Assembly: GCA_905221295.1 (NCBI GenBank)
Contig: CAJNCP010000001.1
Location: 1 to 64,000 of the forward strand
Length of the DNA stretch: 64,000 nt
Reading direction: 5' to 3'
DNA from: a bacterium
GTDB lineage: Bacteria > Bacillota > Bacilli > Lactobacillales > Streptococcaceae
Shown: piece after piece, positions 26,508-35,260 of the stretch
Numbering within the stretch: position 1 is the first letter of the stretch
Layout: every line of letters starts with the position of its first letter
Position numbers and translations under genes: made by a program
The notes under the pieces: model-generated
The model's database searches: none
The model's input: the letters and a program-made list of their open reading frames with translations, nothing else
Told to the model about the DNA's origin: nothing

Positions 26508-26523
26508 TCAGTCCTCGCTCTAG

Positions 26524-26553
26524 AAGGAAGTCACTTAGTGGCTTCCTTTTTTT
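26524..26553 (+). terminator. fusA terminator
   Basis: Stem AAGGAAG(T)CAC / GTG(G)CTTCCTT with loop TTA and a T-run. The following 26554-26737 is AT-rich and shows no gene or clear element. Confidence 0.85.
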
Positions 26554-26737
26554 ATGCCTATCTCAAGCATCTTGTATGTCTATATTTGCAAAATGAAAGA
26601 AATCTAGTAAGGATTTTAGAAAGTCTATTTACTAAGAAAATAGAGAAAGTTAATAAATGAAAGTTAATAAAGAATCCGATTTTGTTTAAATACTTAATAA
26701 AAATTAGAAAAACATTCATAAATACACTCTCAGATAG

Positions 26738-26792
26738 AAAATTCAGAAAATTGCTTCTTTTGTCTTGAAAATTTTTGAAAAAATGGTATGAT
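26738..26792 (+). promoter_or_regulatory. ilvB promoter with CodY-type box
   Basis: AAAATTCAGAAAATT (26738-26752) matches the CodY consensus AATTTTCWGAAAATT at 13 of 15 positions. It lies 12 bp upstream of -35 TTGAAA (26765-26770); spacer 16; extended -10 TGG-TATGAT (26784-26792). Isoleucine/valine genes are standard CodY targets. Confidence 0.75.
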
Positions 26793-26830
26793 AGTAACAA
26801 GCTATTTTTAAGAGAAGAGAAAGGGGAACA

Positions 26831-28531
26831 ATGGAGAAAATCAGTTTAGACGCTCCTAAGACGGGGTCGGATCTAGTTTTGGAAACACTCCGTGATTTAG
26901 GAATTGATACCATATTTGGTTATCCTGGTGGGGCTGTCTTGCCTTTATATGATGCGATTTATAATTTCAAAGGTATTCGTCACATTTTAGGTCGTCATGA
27001 GCAAGGATGTTTGCACGAAGCTGAAGGTTATGCCAAATCAACTGGAAAGTTGGGTGTCGCAGTCGTCACAAGCGGACCAGGAGCAACAAATGCCATTACA
27101 GGGATTGCGGATGCCATGAGCGATAGCGTTCCCCTTTTGGTCTTTACGGGTCAGGTGGCGCGAGCAGGTATTGGGAAGGATGCCTTTCAGGAGGCAGACA
27201 TTGTGGGGATTACGATGCCAATCACTAAGTACAACTACCAAGTGCGTGAGACAGCAGACATTCCACGAATTATCACCGAAGCTGTTCATATCGCGACCAC
27301 AGGTCGTCCAGGTTCAGTCGTGATTGACTTGCCTAAGGATGTATCTGCTCTTGAAACAGACTTCATCTATTCGCCCGAAGTGCATCTACCAAGTTATCAA
27401 CCGACGATAGAACCAAATGACATGCAAATCAAGAAAATCTTGAAACAATTGTCCAAAGCTAAGAAACCTGTTTTGTTGGCAGGTGGTGGGATCAGCTATG
27501 CAGAAGCTTCTAAAGAGCTCAATGAATTTGCTGAACGCTATCAAATTCCAGTCGTGACCAGTCTTTTGGGGCAAGGAACGATTGCGACAAGTCATCCACT
27601 CTTCCTCGGAATGGGAGGCATGCACGGTTCTTTCGCAGCTAACATTGCGATGACCGAAGCGGACTTTATGATTAGTATTGGTTGCCGTTTCGATGACCGC
27701 CTGACTGGAAATCCTAAGACCTTTGCTAAAAATGCCAAGGTTGCTCATATCGATATTGATCCAGCAGAGATTGGTAAGATTATCAGTGCAGATATTCCAG
27801 TGGTTGGGGACGCAAAGAAAGCCTTGCAGATGCTACTAGCAGAACCAACTGTCCATAACAATACTGAAAAGTGGATTGACAAAGTCACTAAGGACAAGAA
27901 CCGCGTTCGTTCTTATGATAAGAAAGAACGTGTGGTTCAACCGCAGGCAGTCATTGAACGCATCGGTGAGTTGACGAATGGGGATGCTATTGTCGTTACT
28001 GACGTGGGCCAACACCAAATGTGGACAGCCCAGTATTACCCATATCAGAATGAACGTCAATTGGTCACATCTGGTGGCTTGGGTACCATGGGATTTGGAG
28101 TTCCTGCAGCTATCGGAGCTAAGATTGCCAATCCAGAAAAAGAGGTCGTTCTTTTTGTCGGTGATGGTGGCTTCCAAATGACCAACCAAGAACTAGCTAT
28201 CCTAAACATCTACAAGGTACCCATTAAGGTCGTGATGCTGAATAACCACTCACTAGGAATGGTTCGTCAGTGGCAGGAATCCTTCTATGAGGGTAGGACT
28301 TCAGAGTCAGTCTTTGACACTCTTCCTGACTTCCAGCTAATGGCACAAGCCTATGGAATCAAGAACTACAAGTTTGACAATCCAGAAACTATAGAGAAGG
28401 ATCTAGAGGTCATTCTAGAGAATGTGCCGATGTTTATCGAGGTGGATATTTCTCGTAAGGAACAGGTTTTACCAATGGTACCAGCTGGGAAGAGCAATCA
28501 TGAGATGTTGGGGGTGAAGTTCCATGCGTAG
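26831..28531 (+). CDS. ilvB: Acetolactate synthase large subunit
   Basis: ThDP/FAD-dependent enzyme that condenses two pyruvates (or pyruvate with 2-oxobutyrate), the first common step of valine, leucine and isoleucine synthesis. 566 residues with FGYPGGAVLPLYDAI and the catalytic Glu in GRHEQ near residue 55, the GPGATNAITGIADA and FQEADIVGITMPITK regions, and the ThDP motif GDGGFQMTNQELAIL...NN near residue 440. A biosynthetic type, as the regulatory subunit ilvN follows with an 8-nt overlap. Likely repressed by CodY when branched-chain amino acids are plentiful. Confidence 0.96.
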   Translation: MEKISLDAPKTGSDLVLETLRDLGIDTIFGYPGGAVLPLYDAIYNFKGIRHILGRHEQGCLHEAEGYAKSTGKLGVAVVTSGPGATNAITGIADAMSDSVPLLVFTGQVARAGIGKDAFQEADIVGITMPITKYNYQVRETADIPRIITEAVHIATTGRPGSVVIDLPKDVSALETDFIYSPEVHLPSYQPTIEPNDMQIKKILKQLSKAKKPVLLAGGGISYAEASKELNEFAERYQIPVVTSLLGQGTIATSHPLFLGMGGMHGSFAANIAMTEADFMISIGCRFDDRLTGNPKTFAKNAKVAHIDIDPAEIGKIISADIPVVGDAKKALQMLLAEPTVHNNTEKWIDKVTKDKNRVRSYDKKERVVQPQAVIERIGELTNGDAIVVTDVGQHQMWTAQYYPYQNERQLVTSGGLGTMGFGVPAAIGAKIANPEKEVVLFVGDGGFQMTNQELAILNIYKVPIKVVMLNNHSLGMVRQWQESFYEGRTSESVFDTLPDFQLMAQAYGIKNYKFDNPETIEKDLEVILENVPMFIEVDISRKEQVLPMVPAGKSNHEMLGVKFHA

Positions 28532-29000
28532 AATGTTAACAGCAAGACTACAAAACCGCTCAGGAGTACTCAACCGTTTTACGGGTGTCCTTTCTCGCCG
28601 TCAGGTCAATATTGAGAGTATCTCGGTCGGTGCGACTGAGGATCCAAACGTTTCACGGATTACCATCATCATTGATGTGGCTTCTCATGATGAGGTCGAG
28701 CAAATCATCAAGCAACTCAACCGTCAGATCGATGTGATTCGCATTCGGGATATTACAGATAAACCACACTTGGAAAGAGAAGTTATCTTGGTGAAGGTGT
28801 CTGCGCCTGCTGAAAAGCGTGCAGAAATCTTGGCTATTATTCAACCTTTCCGCGCAACGGTGGTGGATGTGGCTCCAAGCTCGATTACGATCCAGATGAC
28901 GGGGAATGCTGAAAAGAGTGAGGCACTCTTGCGAGTAATCCGTCCTTATGGAATTAGGAATATTGCTCGTACGGGAGCAACTGGATTTACCCGCGACTAA
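28524..29000 (+). CDS. ilvN: Acetolactate synthase small (regulatory) subunit
   Basis: 158 residues with an N-terminal ACT domain (about 4-75, LTARLQNRSGVLNRFTGVLSRRQVNIESISVG) that confers valine feedback inhibition and activates the large subunit, and the usual ALS-SS C-terminal domain (about 85-158, ending GATGFTRD). It overlaps the ilvB end by 8 nt, giving translational coupling for the enzyme complex. Confidence 0.96.
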   Translation: MRRMLTARLQNRSGVLNRFTGVLSRRQVNIESISVGATEDPNVSRITIIIDVASHDEVEQIIKQLNRQIDVIRIRDITDKPHLEREVILVKVSAPAEKRAEILAIIQPFRATVVDVAPSSITIQMTGNAEKSEALLRVIRPYGIRNIARTGATGFTRD

Positions 29001-29025
29001 TACTCTTTGATTTTCATTGAGTATA
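29001..29025 (-). repeat. BOX-element terminal fragment
   Basis: The reverse complement of 29001-29025 reads TATACTCAATGAAAATCAAA followed by GAGTA, the start of boxA in pneumococcal BOX elements as I recall it. No boxB or boxC adjoins, so this is a solo remnant. ATACTC and GAGTAT also form a small hairpin between ilvN and ilvC. Confidence 0.65.
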
Positions 29026-29058
29026 AGAAAACAATTTAAATTTGTTAAACAAGTCTAA

Positions 29059-30114
<1,056 letters not shown>

Positions 30115-30135
30115 TTCTTAGAATAAAAACAGAAG

Positions 30136-30166
30136 GCGAGTTGGGGGGTACCTAACTTGCTTTTTA
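30136..30166 (+). terminator. Hairpin/terminator between ilvC and ilvA
   Basis: Stem GCGAGTT / AACTTGC (one G-T pair) with an 11-nt G-rich loop and TTTTT. It may allow partial read-through into ilvA. Confidence 0.65.
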
Positions 30167-30192
30167 CCTTGTAAAGTATTTGAGGAGGAGAC

Positions 30193-31443
30193 ATGCTAAG
30201 TGCAAAAGATGTGGTGAAAGCCCACAAAGTTTTAAGTGGTGTAGTAGTGAATACACCACTGGAATATGATCATTATTTATCAGAAAAGTATGGAGCTAAG
30301 ATCTATCTGAAAAAGGAAAATGCGCAACGAGTTCGCTCTTTTAAAATTCGTGGAGCTTATTATGCCATCTCGCAATTGACAAAAGAAGAACGTGGGCGAG
30401 GTGTGGTCTGTGCATCGGCGGGGAATCACGCTCAAGGTGTCGCTTATACTTGTAAGGAGATGAAAATTCCTGCGACAATTTTTATGCCCATCACAACGCC
30501 TCAACAAAAGATTGGGCAAGTTCGCTTCTTTGGAGGTGACTATGTGACGATCAAATTAGTCGGAGATACTTTCGACGCTTCGGCTAAGGCAGCCCAAGAA
30601 TTCACCGTTTCAGAAAATAGAACCTTTATCGATCCTTTTGATGATGTCCATGTTCAGGCAGGACAAGGAACAGTTGCCTATGAAATCTTAGAAGACGCTC
30701 GAAAAGAGTCAATCGACTTTGACACTGTTCTCGTTCCAGTCGGTGGTGGAGGTCTGATTGCAGGAGTTTCTACCTATATCAAGGAAACAAATCCGGAAAT
30801 GGAAATCATCGGTGTTGAAGCCAATGGTGCCCGTTCGATGAAGGCGGCTTTTGAAGCTGGAGAGCCAGTTAAATTAAAAGAAATCGACAAGTTTGCTGAT
30901 GGGATAGCTGTACAGAAAGTTGGGCAATTGACCTATGAAGCGACTCGTCGGAATGTTGAAACTCTTATAGGAGTGGATGAAGGCTTGATTTCGGAGACCC
31001 TGATTGATCTTTATTCCAAGCAAGGAATTGTCGCCGAACCGGCTGGAGCTGCCAGTGTTGCGGCCTTGGAAGTTCTATCGGACTATATCAAAGGCAAAAC
31101 AATCTGCTGTATCATTTCTGGAGGAAATAACGATATTAACCGTATGCCAGAAATGGAAGAGCGTGCCTTGATTTATGATGGTATCAAGCATTACTTTGTA
31201 GTCAATTTCCCACAACGTCCAGGAGCTCTCCGAGAGTTTGTAAATGATATCTTGGGACCGCATGATGATATTACTCGTTTTGAGTATATCAAACGGGCCA
31301 GCAAGGGGACAGGGCCGGTCTTGATTGGGATTGCTCTTGCGGATAAGCATGATTATAATGGCTTGATTCATCGGATGGAAAAGTTTGACCCATCTTATAT
31401 TAATTTGAATGGGAATGAGACTTTGTATAATATGTTAGTGTAA
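30193..31443 (+). CDS. ilvA: Threonine ammonia-lyase (threonine dehydratase), biosynthetic
   Basis: PLP enzyme that converts threonine to 2-oxobutyrate for isoleucine synthesis. 416 residues: catalytic domain (about 1-320) with PLP-binding Lys in VRSFKIRGA (about residue 50), the phosphate-binding SAGNHAQGVAY loop, and the glycine-rich VPVGGGGLIAGV; a single C-terminal ACT-like domain (about 330-416), so this is the short form with one regulatory domain. Start follows GGAGGAGA. With ilvB, N and C it completes the isoleucine entry route apart from ilvD and ilvE, which are not in this window. Confidence 0.95.
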   Translation: MLSAKDVVKAHKVLSGVVVNTPLEYDHYLSEKYGAKIYLKKENAQRVRSFKIRGAYYAISQLTKEERGRGVVCASAGNHAQGVAYTCKEMKIPATIFMPITTPQQKIGQVRFFGGDYVTIKLVGDTFDASAKAAQEFTVSENRTFIDPFDDVHVQAGQGTVAYEILEDARKESIDFDTVLVPVGGGGLIAGVSTYIKETNPEMEIIGVEANGARSMKAAFEAGEPVKLKEIDKFADGIAVQKVGQLTYEATRRNVETLIGVDEGLISETLIDLYSKQGIVAEPAGAASVAALEVLSDYIKGKTICCIISGGNNDINRMPEMEERALIYDGIKHYFVVNFPQRPGALREFVNDILGPHDDITRFEYIKRASKGTGPVLIGIALADKHDYNGLIHRMEKFDPSYINLNGNETLYNMLV

Positions 31444-31460
31444 AATAAAATAAAATTATT

Positions 31461-31499
31461 ATCATATTATTTGCGTAATTAATATGATGGTGCTATAAT
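31461..31499 (+). promoter_or_regulatory. Promoter of SPFH gene with inverted repeat around -35
   Basis: -35 TTGCGT (31471-31476), 17-bp spacer, extended -10 TGC-TATAAT (31491-31499). A perfect 9-bp inverted repeat, ATCATATTA (31461-31469) and TAATATGAT (31480-31488), encloses the -35, as for an operator of an unidentified repressor. Confidence 0.65.
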
Positions 31500-31525
31500 G
31501 AGGGTGATGAAAGGGGGGGATTCCC

Positions 31526-32422
31526 ATGGTTTTACATGCTTTACTTGTTCTATTTTTTCTAGTGCTGATAGTATCAGCGATTGTAATTAGTTCTGTATAT
31601 GTAGTACGGCAACAATCTGTCGCTATTATTGAACGCTTTGGTAAATACCAAAAGTTGAGTAATAGTGGTATTCATGTACGAGCTCCTTTTGGAATTGATA
31701 GGATTGCGGCTAGAGTCCAACTACGATTGTTGCAAAGTGAGATCGTTGTAGAAACTAAGACGCAGGATAATGTATTTGTAACGATGAATGTGGCTACTCA
31801 ATATCGAGTGAATGAAAACAACGTTACGGATGCTTATTATAAATTGATGCGTCCAGAAGCTCAGATTAAATCCTATATCGAAGATGCTTTACGTTCATCT
31901 GTACCTAAGTTAACTTTAGATGAGTTATTTGAGAAGAAAGATGAAATTGCATTAGAAGTTCAAAAACAAGTAGCAGAAGAAATGTCTACATATGGGTATA
32001 TCATTGTCAAAACGCTGATTACGAAGGTTGAACCTGATGCTGAAGTAAAACAATCAATGAATGAAATCAATGCTGCCCAACGTAAAAGAGTTGCAGCGCA
32101 AGAACTTGCTGAAGCAGATAAGATTAAAATCGTGACCGCAGCAGAAGCAGAAGCAGAAAAAGATCGCCTACATGGGGTAGGGATTGCAGAGCAGCGTAAA
32201 GCGATTGTTGACGGACTTGCTGATTCTATTCAAGAATTAAAAGGAGCCAATGTTGAACTCACGGAAGCCCAGATTATGTCCATTCTATTAACAAATCAGT
32301 ATTTGGATACTTTGAATAATTTCGCAGACAATAAGGGCAATAACACCATCTTCCTACCAGCAAATCCTGATGGAGTTGAAGATATACGAACAAGCATATT
32401 ATCAGCTTTAAAAGCTAAGTAA
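31526..32422 (+). CDS. SPFH/band 7 (stomatin-prohibitin-like) membrane protein
   Basis: 298 residues: one N-terminal membrane segment (about 5-27), then the SPFH/band 7 domain (about 25-200) with VAIIERFGKYQKLSNSGIHVRAPF and VETKTQDNVFVTMNVATQYRV, followed by an Ala/Glu-rich coiled coil (AAQRKRVAAQELAEADKIKIVTAAEAEAEKDR) and a short C-terminal part. Proteins of this type scaffold membrane microdomains and proteases (compare HflK/C, stomatin). Start follows AAAGGGGGG. Single-gene unit with its own promoter; the role here is not known. Confidence 0.9.
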   Translation: MVLHALLVLFFLVLIVSAIVISSVYVVRQQSVAIIERFGKYQKLSNSGIHVRAPFGIDRIAARVQLRLLQSEIVVETKTQDNVFVTMNVATQYRVNENNVTDAYYKLMRPEAQIKSYIEDALRSSVPKLTLDELFEKKDEIALEVQKQVAEEMSTYGYIIVKTLITKVEPDAEVKQSMNEINAAQRKRVAAQELAEADKIKIVTAAEAEAEKDRLHGVGIAEQRKAIVDGLADSIQELKGANVELTEAQIMSILLTNQYLDTLNNFADNKGNNTIFLPANPDGVEDIRTSILSALKAK

Positions 32423-32522
32423 TAACAATTCATTATTTGTTTTCAATAAGTAGATGTTTTTTGGATAATCCTAAAAGAATGGATATATTTCAGTATCGTA
32501 AAGAATAAAATAGGAGAAGAAC

Positions 32523-32738
32523 ATGGCTAAGTCAAACTTTGAAAAAGTAGAATCAGTTGTTGGCTGGGTTCGTGATAAGAAAATCACAGGCTACCGTATC
32601 TCTAAGGAAACCAACGCCCGTGAAATGTCTATCATTGCTCTAGCACAAGGTCGCGCAAAAGTTAAAAATATTTCATTTGAAACAGCCCTAGGTTTAATTG
32701 ATTTCTATGAAAAAAATCATGAAAAATTTGAAGATTAA
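32523..32738 (+). CDS. Small protein with HTH-like region, function unknown
   Basis: 71 residues. The core (ITGYRISKETNAREMSIIALAQGRAKVKNISFETALGLIDFYEK) has the spacing of a Cro/C1-type helix-turn-helix, in which YRISKETN and MSIIALAQGRAKVKNIS would be the first and recognition helices. Good ribosome site (TAGGAGAAGAAC). It is flanked by a terminator and its own A/T-rich upstream region. I recall a gene like it at this place in pneumococci without a known role. Not tied to the SPFH gene by overlap, though both lie on the same strand. Confidence 0.75.
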   Translation: MAKSNFEKVESVVGWVRDKKITGYRISKETNAREMSIIALAQGRAKVKNISFETALGLIDFYEKNHEKFED

Positions 32739-32749
32739 ACCACGCTTAC

Positions 32750-32784
32750 AGGCAGATTCTTAAAGCGGATCTGTCTTTCTTTTT
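32750..32784 (+). terminator. Terminator of the 71-aa gene
   Basis: Stem AGGCAGAT / ATCTGTCT (one G-T pair) with a T/C-rich tail. Confidence 0.6.
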
Positions 32785-32796
32785 CCTAATTACTAA

Positions 32797-32825
32797 AAAA
32801 GACTGCATTCTTTATGCAGTCTTTT
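32797..32825 (-). terminator. Terminator of the amino acid ABC importer operon
   Basis: Perfect 12-bp stem AAAAGACTGCAT / ATGCAGTCTTTT with a 5-nt loop, just past the end of the minus-strand ATPase gene; works in either direction. Confidence 0.9.
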
Positions 32826-32828
32826 ATC

Positions 32829-33569
32829 TTATTTAAGATAGCGCTGAAGAAACTCTCGCGTCCGTTCTTCTTTAGGGTTCGTGAAGAGGTCTTCTGGCTT
32901 GCCTTCTTCAGCAATGACGCCCTTATCCATAAAGATGACACGGTGAGAGACATCGCGGGCGAACTCCATTTCGTGGGTTACGACGATCATGGTCAATCCT
33001 TCCTGAGCCAGGTCTTGCATGATTTTAAGGACTTCCCCGACCATTTCTGGGTCAAGGGCAGATGTTGGTTCGTCGAAGAGAATGGCATCAGGATTCATGG
33101 AGAGAGCGCGGGCGATAGCCACGCGTTGTTTTTGACCCCCTGAGAGTTGTTTAGGCTTGGCTTGCCAGTAGCGTTCACCCATGCCAACTTTTTCAAGATT
33201 TTCTTTGGCAATTTTTTCAGCTTCAGAGCGTTCTCGTTTGAGGACAGTCGTTTGGGCGACAATCGTATTTTCGAGAACATTGAGGTTTTCAAAGAGGTTA
33301 AAGGATTGAAAAACCATACCGAGTTTTTCACGATAGTGAGTCAGGTCATAGCCTTTTGCAAGGACGTTTTCTCCTCGGTAGAGAATTTCCCCCTCGGTAG
33401 GTGTTTCAAGTAGATTGATCGAACGTAGGAAGGTTGATTTTCCGCTTCCTGAGCTCCCGATGATGGAGATAACCTCTCCTTTGTGGACTGATAGAGAGAT
33501 GTCTTTTAGGACTTCGTTTTGTCCATAGGATTTTTTGAGGTGTTTAATTTCAAGAATGGGTTGACTCAT
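32829..33569 (-). CDS. glnQ: Polar amino acid ABC transporter ATP-binding protein (GlnQ-type)
   Basis: 246-residue importer ATPase: Walker [10 protein letters not shown] (about 37-45), Q-loop [17 protein letters not shown], signature [15 protein letters not shown], Walker [20 protein letters not shown]-loop [16 protein letters not shown]. Length and the EMVGEVL motif are typical of polar amino acid importers (glutamine/glutamate type). Its ATG overlaps the stop of the binding protein-permease gene by 1 nt. The same pair occurs before uppP-dinB-pfl in pneumococci as I remember it. Confidence 0.92.
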   Translation of the reverse strand: MSQPILEIKHLKKSYGQNEVLKDISLSVHKGEVISIIGSSGSGKSTFLRSINLLETPTEGEILYRGENVLAKGYDLTHYREKLGMVFQSFNLFENLNVLENTIVAQTTVLKRERSEAEKIAKENLEKVGMGERYWQAKPKQLSGGQKQRVAIARALSMNPDAILFDEPTSALDPEMVGEVLKIMQDLAQEGLTMIVVTHEMEFARDVSHRVIFMDKGVIAEEGKPEDLFTNPKEERTREFLQRYLK

Positions 33570-35131
33570 TATTTCAAGTCCTCCGTTTGCATTTGATTAG
33601 CACCTGTAGTGTAGGTATCCATGTCCATACGTCTTTCGATGAAGCGTAGAATACGGGTCACTGTGAAGGTGAGGACAAAGTAAATCACGGCAATGATTGT
33701 AAATGTCTGGAAGTATTGATAAGTTTGGGTGGCCACAGTATTACCAGAGAAGTAGAGTTCTACCACAGAGATAACATTCAGTACAGAGGTATCTTTGATA
33801 TTGATGACAAACTCATTACCAGTAGCAGGTAAGATATTGCGAACGACCTGAGGTAGGACAACCTTGCGCATGGTCTGATTGTGGGTCATACCAAGAGCGG
33901 TTGCGGCTTCAAATTGTCCCGTGTCAACTGCTAGGATACCTCCACGGACGATTTCTGTCATGTAGGCACCCGTGTTGATTGAAACGATGAAGATGGCTGC
34001 AAGTGTACGATCGAGATTGATTCCGAAGGCTTGCGCTGTACCATAGTAAATAACCATAGATTGAACAATCATTGGTGTACCACGGAAAATTTCAATATAG
34101 ACATTGAGGATCCAGCCAAGTAGTTTTTGCAAGCCATAGATTGCCTTGTTTTCAGATAGAGGGGCTGTACGGAAGACTCCGATTGCAAGCCCGATAATAA
34201 GCCCTGTGACGGTCCCGATAATGGAGATTAAGAGTGTGATACCAGCGCCGCGCAGGAGTTGTTGCCAGTTTTCAGAAAGAATTTTAGTGACTTGGCTAAA
34301 GAAACTACTTTCTTCCTCCGTTGTTGTCGCCTCCACTGGTTGCTCTTTAATCATACGATCCATCAGTGCAACTTGCTCATCCTTAGAGATGGTTTCGATG
34401 CTGGCATTGATTTGGCTGATGCGACTGTCATCTTTACGAAGTCCAATGGCAATAGCTGTATCTTCTTCGCCAGTTTTGAAACCTGGTTGGGGTTGGATCA
34501 TTTTGAACTTAGCGTTGGCAGACTCAGCGGTCAGGGCTTCAGGTCGTTCAGAAACATAGGCATCAATGACACCGGCTTCCAGAGCTTGGCGCATCTGAGC
34601 GAAGTCGCCCATAGCAGTTTCTTTTTTGGCACCTGGAATTTGGGAAATCAGGTCATAAAGGTAAACACCTTGTTGAGAAGTGATTTTTGCTCCGTTAAAG
34701 TCTTCCAAAGATTTGGCATTCGCATAGGCAGAGTCCTTTTTTACCAATAGAACCGGTTCGCTAGTATAGTAACTGCTTGAAAAAGCAATTTCTTGTTTGC
34801 GTTCAGCGGTTGGGCTCATACCGGCAATGATCATATCAATTTTGCCAGAAGTAAGGGCTGGAACAAGTCCTTCCCATTTGGTTTTCACGACCAAAGGTTC
34901 CTTGCCTAAGTCTTTGGCAATCTTTTTTGCGATTTGAACATCGTAGCCGTTGGCATATTGGTTGGTACCGTCGATTTTGACGGCGCCGTTACTATCGTCG
35001 TCTTGGGTCCAGTTGAAGGGAGCGTAAGCAGCCTCCATCCCTATGCGTAAATATTCGTCGGCTTGGACTTGGCTAACTAGTCCTAAGGTAAGGGCTAGGC
35101 TAGCAAGGATAGATAAGCATAATTTTTTCAT
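33569..35131 (-). CDS. Fused amino acid substrate-binding protein and ABC permease
   Basis: 520 residues combining two usually separate subunits. A signal peptide (about 1-26, ending in QVQA) is followed by a type 3 solute-binding domain (about 27-255, [19 protein letters not shown]...GIDLIIAGM-like pattern), then a permease domain (about 295-505) with five membrane segments and the EAA loop [21 protein letters not shown]. The start at 35131 follows AGGAG; an in-frame ATG 22 codons upstream lies before the ribosome site. Tethered binding domains allow high-affinity uptake at low substrate; glutamine or a related amino acid is likely but not shown. Confidence 0.92.
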   Translation of the reverse strand: MKKLCLSILASLALTLGLVSQVQADEYLRIGMEAAYAPFNWTQDDDSNGAVKIDGTNQYANGYDVQIAKKIAKDLGKEPLVVKTKWEGLVPALTSGKIDMIIAGMSPTAERKQEIAFSSSYYTSEPVLLVKKDSAYANAKSLEDFNGAKITSQQGVYLYDLISQIPGAKKETAMGDFAQMRQALEAGVIDAYVSERPEALTAESANAKFKMIQPQPGFKTGEEDTAIAIGLRKDDSRISQINASIETISKDEQVALMDRMIKEQPVEATTTEEESSFFSQVTKILSENWQQLLRGAGITLLISIIGTVTGLIIGLAIGVFRTAPLSENKAIYGLQKLLGWILNVYIEIFRGTPMIVQSMVIYYGTAQAFGINLDRTLAAIFIVSINTGAYMTEIVRGGILAVDTGQFEAATALGMTHNQTMRKVVLPQVVRNILPATGNEFVINIKDTSVLNVISVVELYFSGNTVATQTYQYFQTFTIIAVIYFVLTFTVTRILRFIERRMDMDTYTTGANQMQTEDLK

Positions 35132-35168
35132 GTTTTCTCCTATTTCTAGTCTAAAAATGACTCTCTCT

Positions 35169-35197
35169 ATTGTATCTAAAAATAGTGAGATTTTCAA
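35169..35197 (-). promoter_or_regulatory. Promoter of the amino acid importer operon
   Basis: On the minus strand: -35 TTGAAA (35197-35192), 17-bp spacer, -10 TACAAT (35174-35169). Confidence 0.75.
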
Positions 35198-35224
35198 TAC
35201 AAGTAAGCCTTTACTTATAAAAAA

Positions 35225-35233
35225 TGATATAAT
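35225..35233 (+). promoter_or_regulatory. Extended -10 promoter of DUF2207 gene
   Basis: TGA-TATAAT (35225-35233), divergent from the importer promoter 28 bp away. Confidence 0.65.
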
Positions 35234-35260
35234 GGTAAAAAGATTGAAAGGGAACCGATT

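Noticed and set aside
26554..26737. Possible small gene or T-box leader upstream of ilvB
   Set aside because: No specifier-loop or T-box (TGGNACC) motif seen, and the transcript start at about 26800 leaves only a short leader.
34146..34750. Long plus-strand frames opposite the fused binding protein-permease
   Set aside because: Antisense shadows of a clear coding gene; no ribosome site or recognisable domain.
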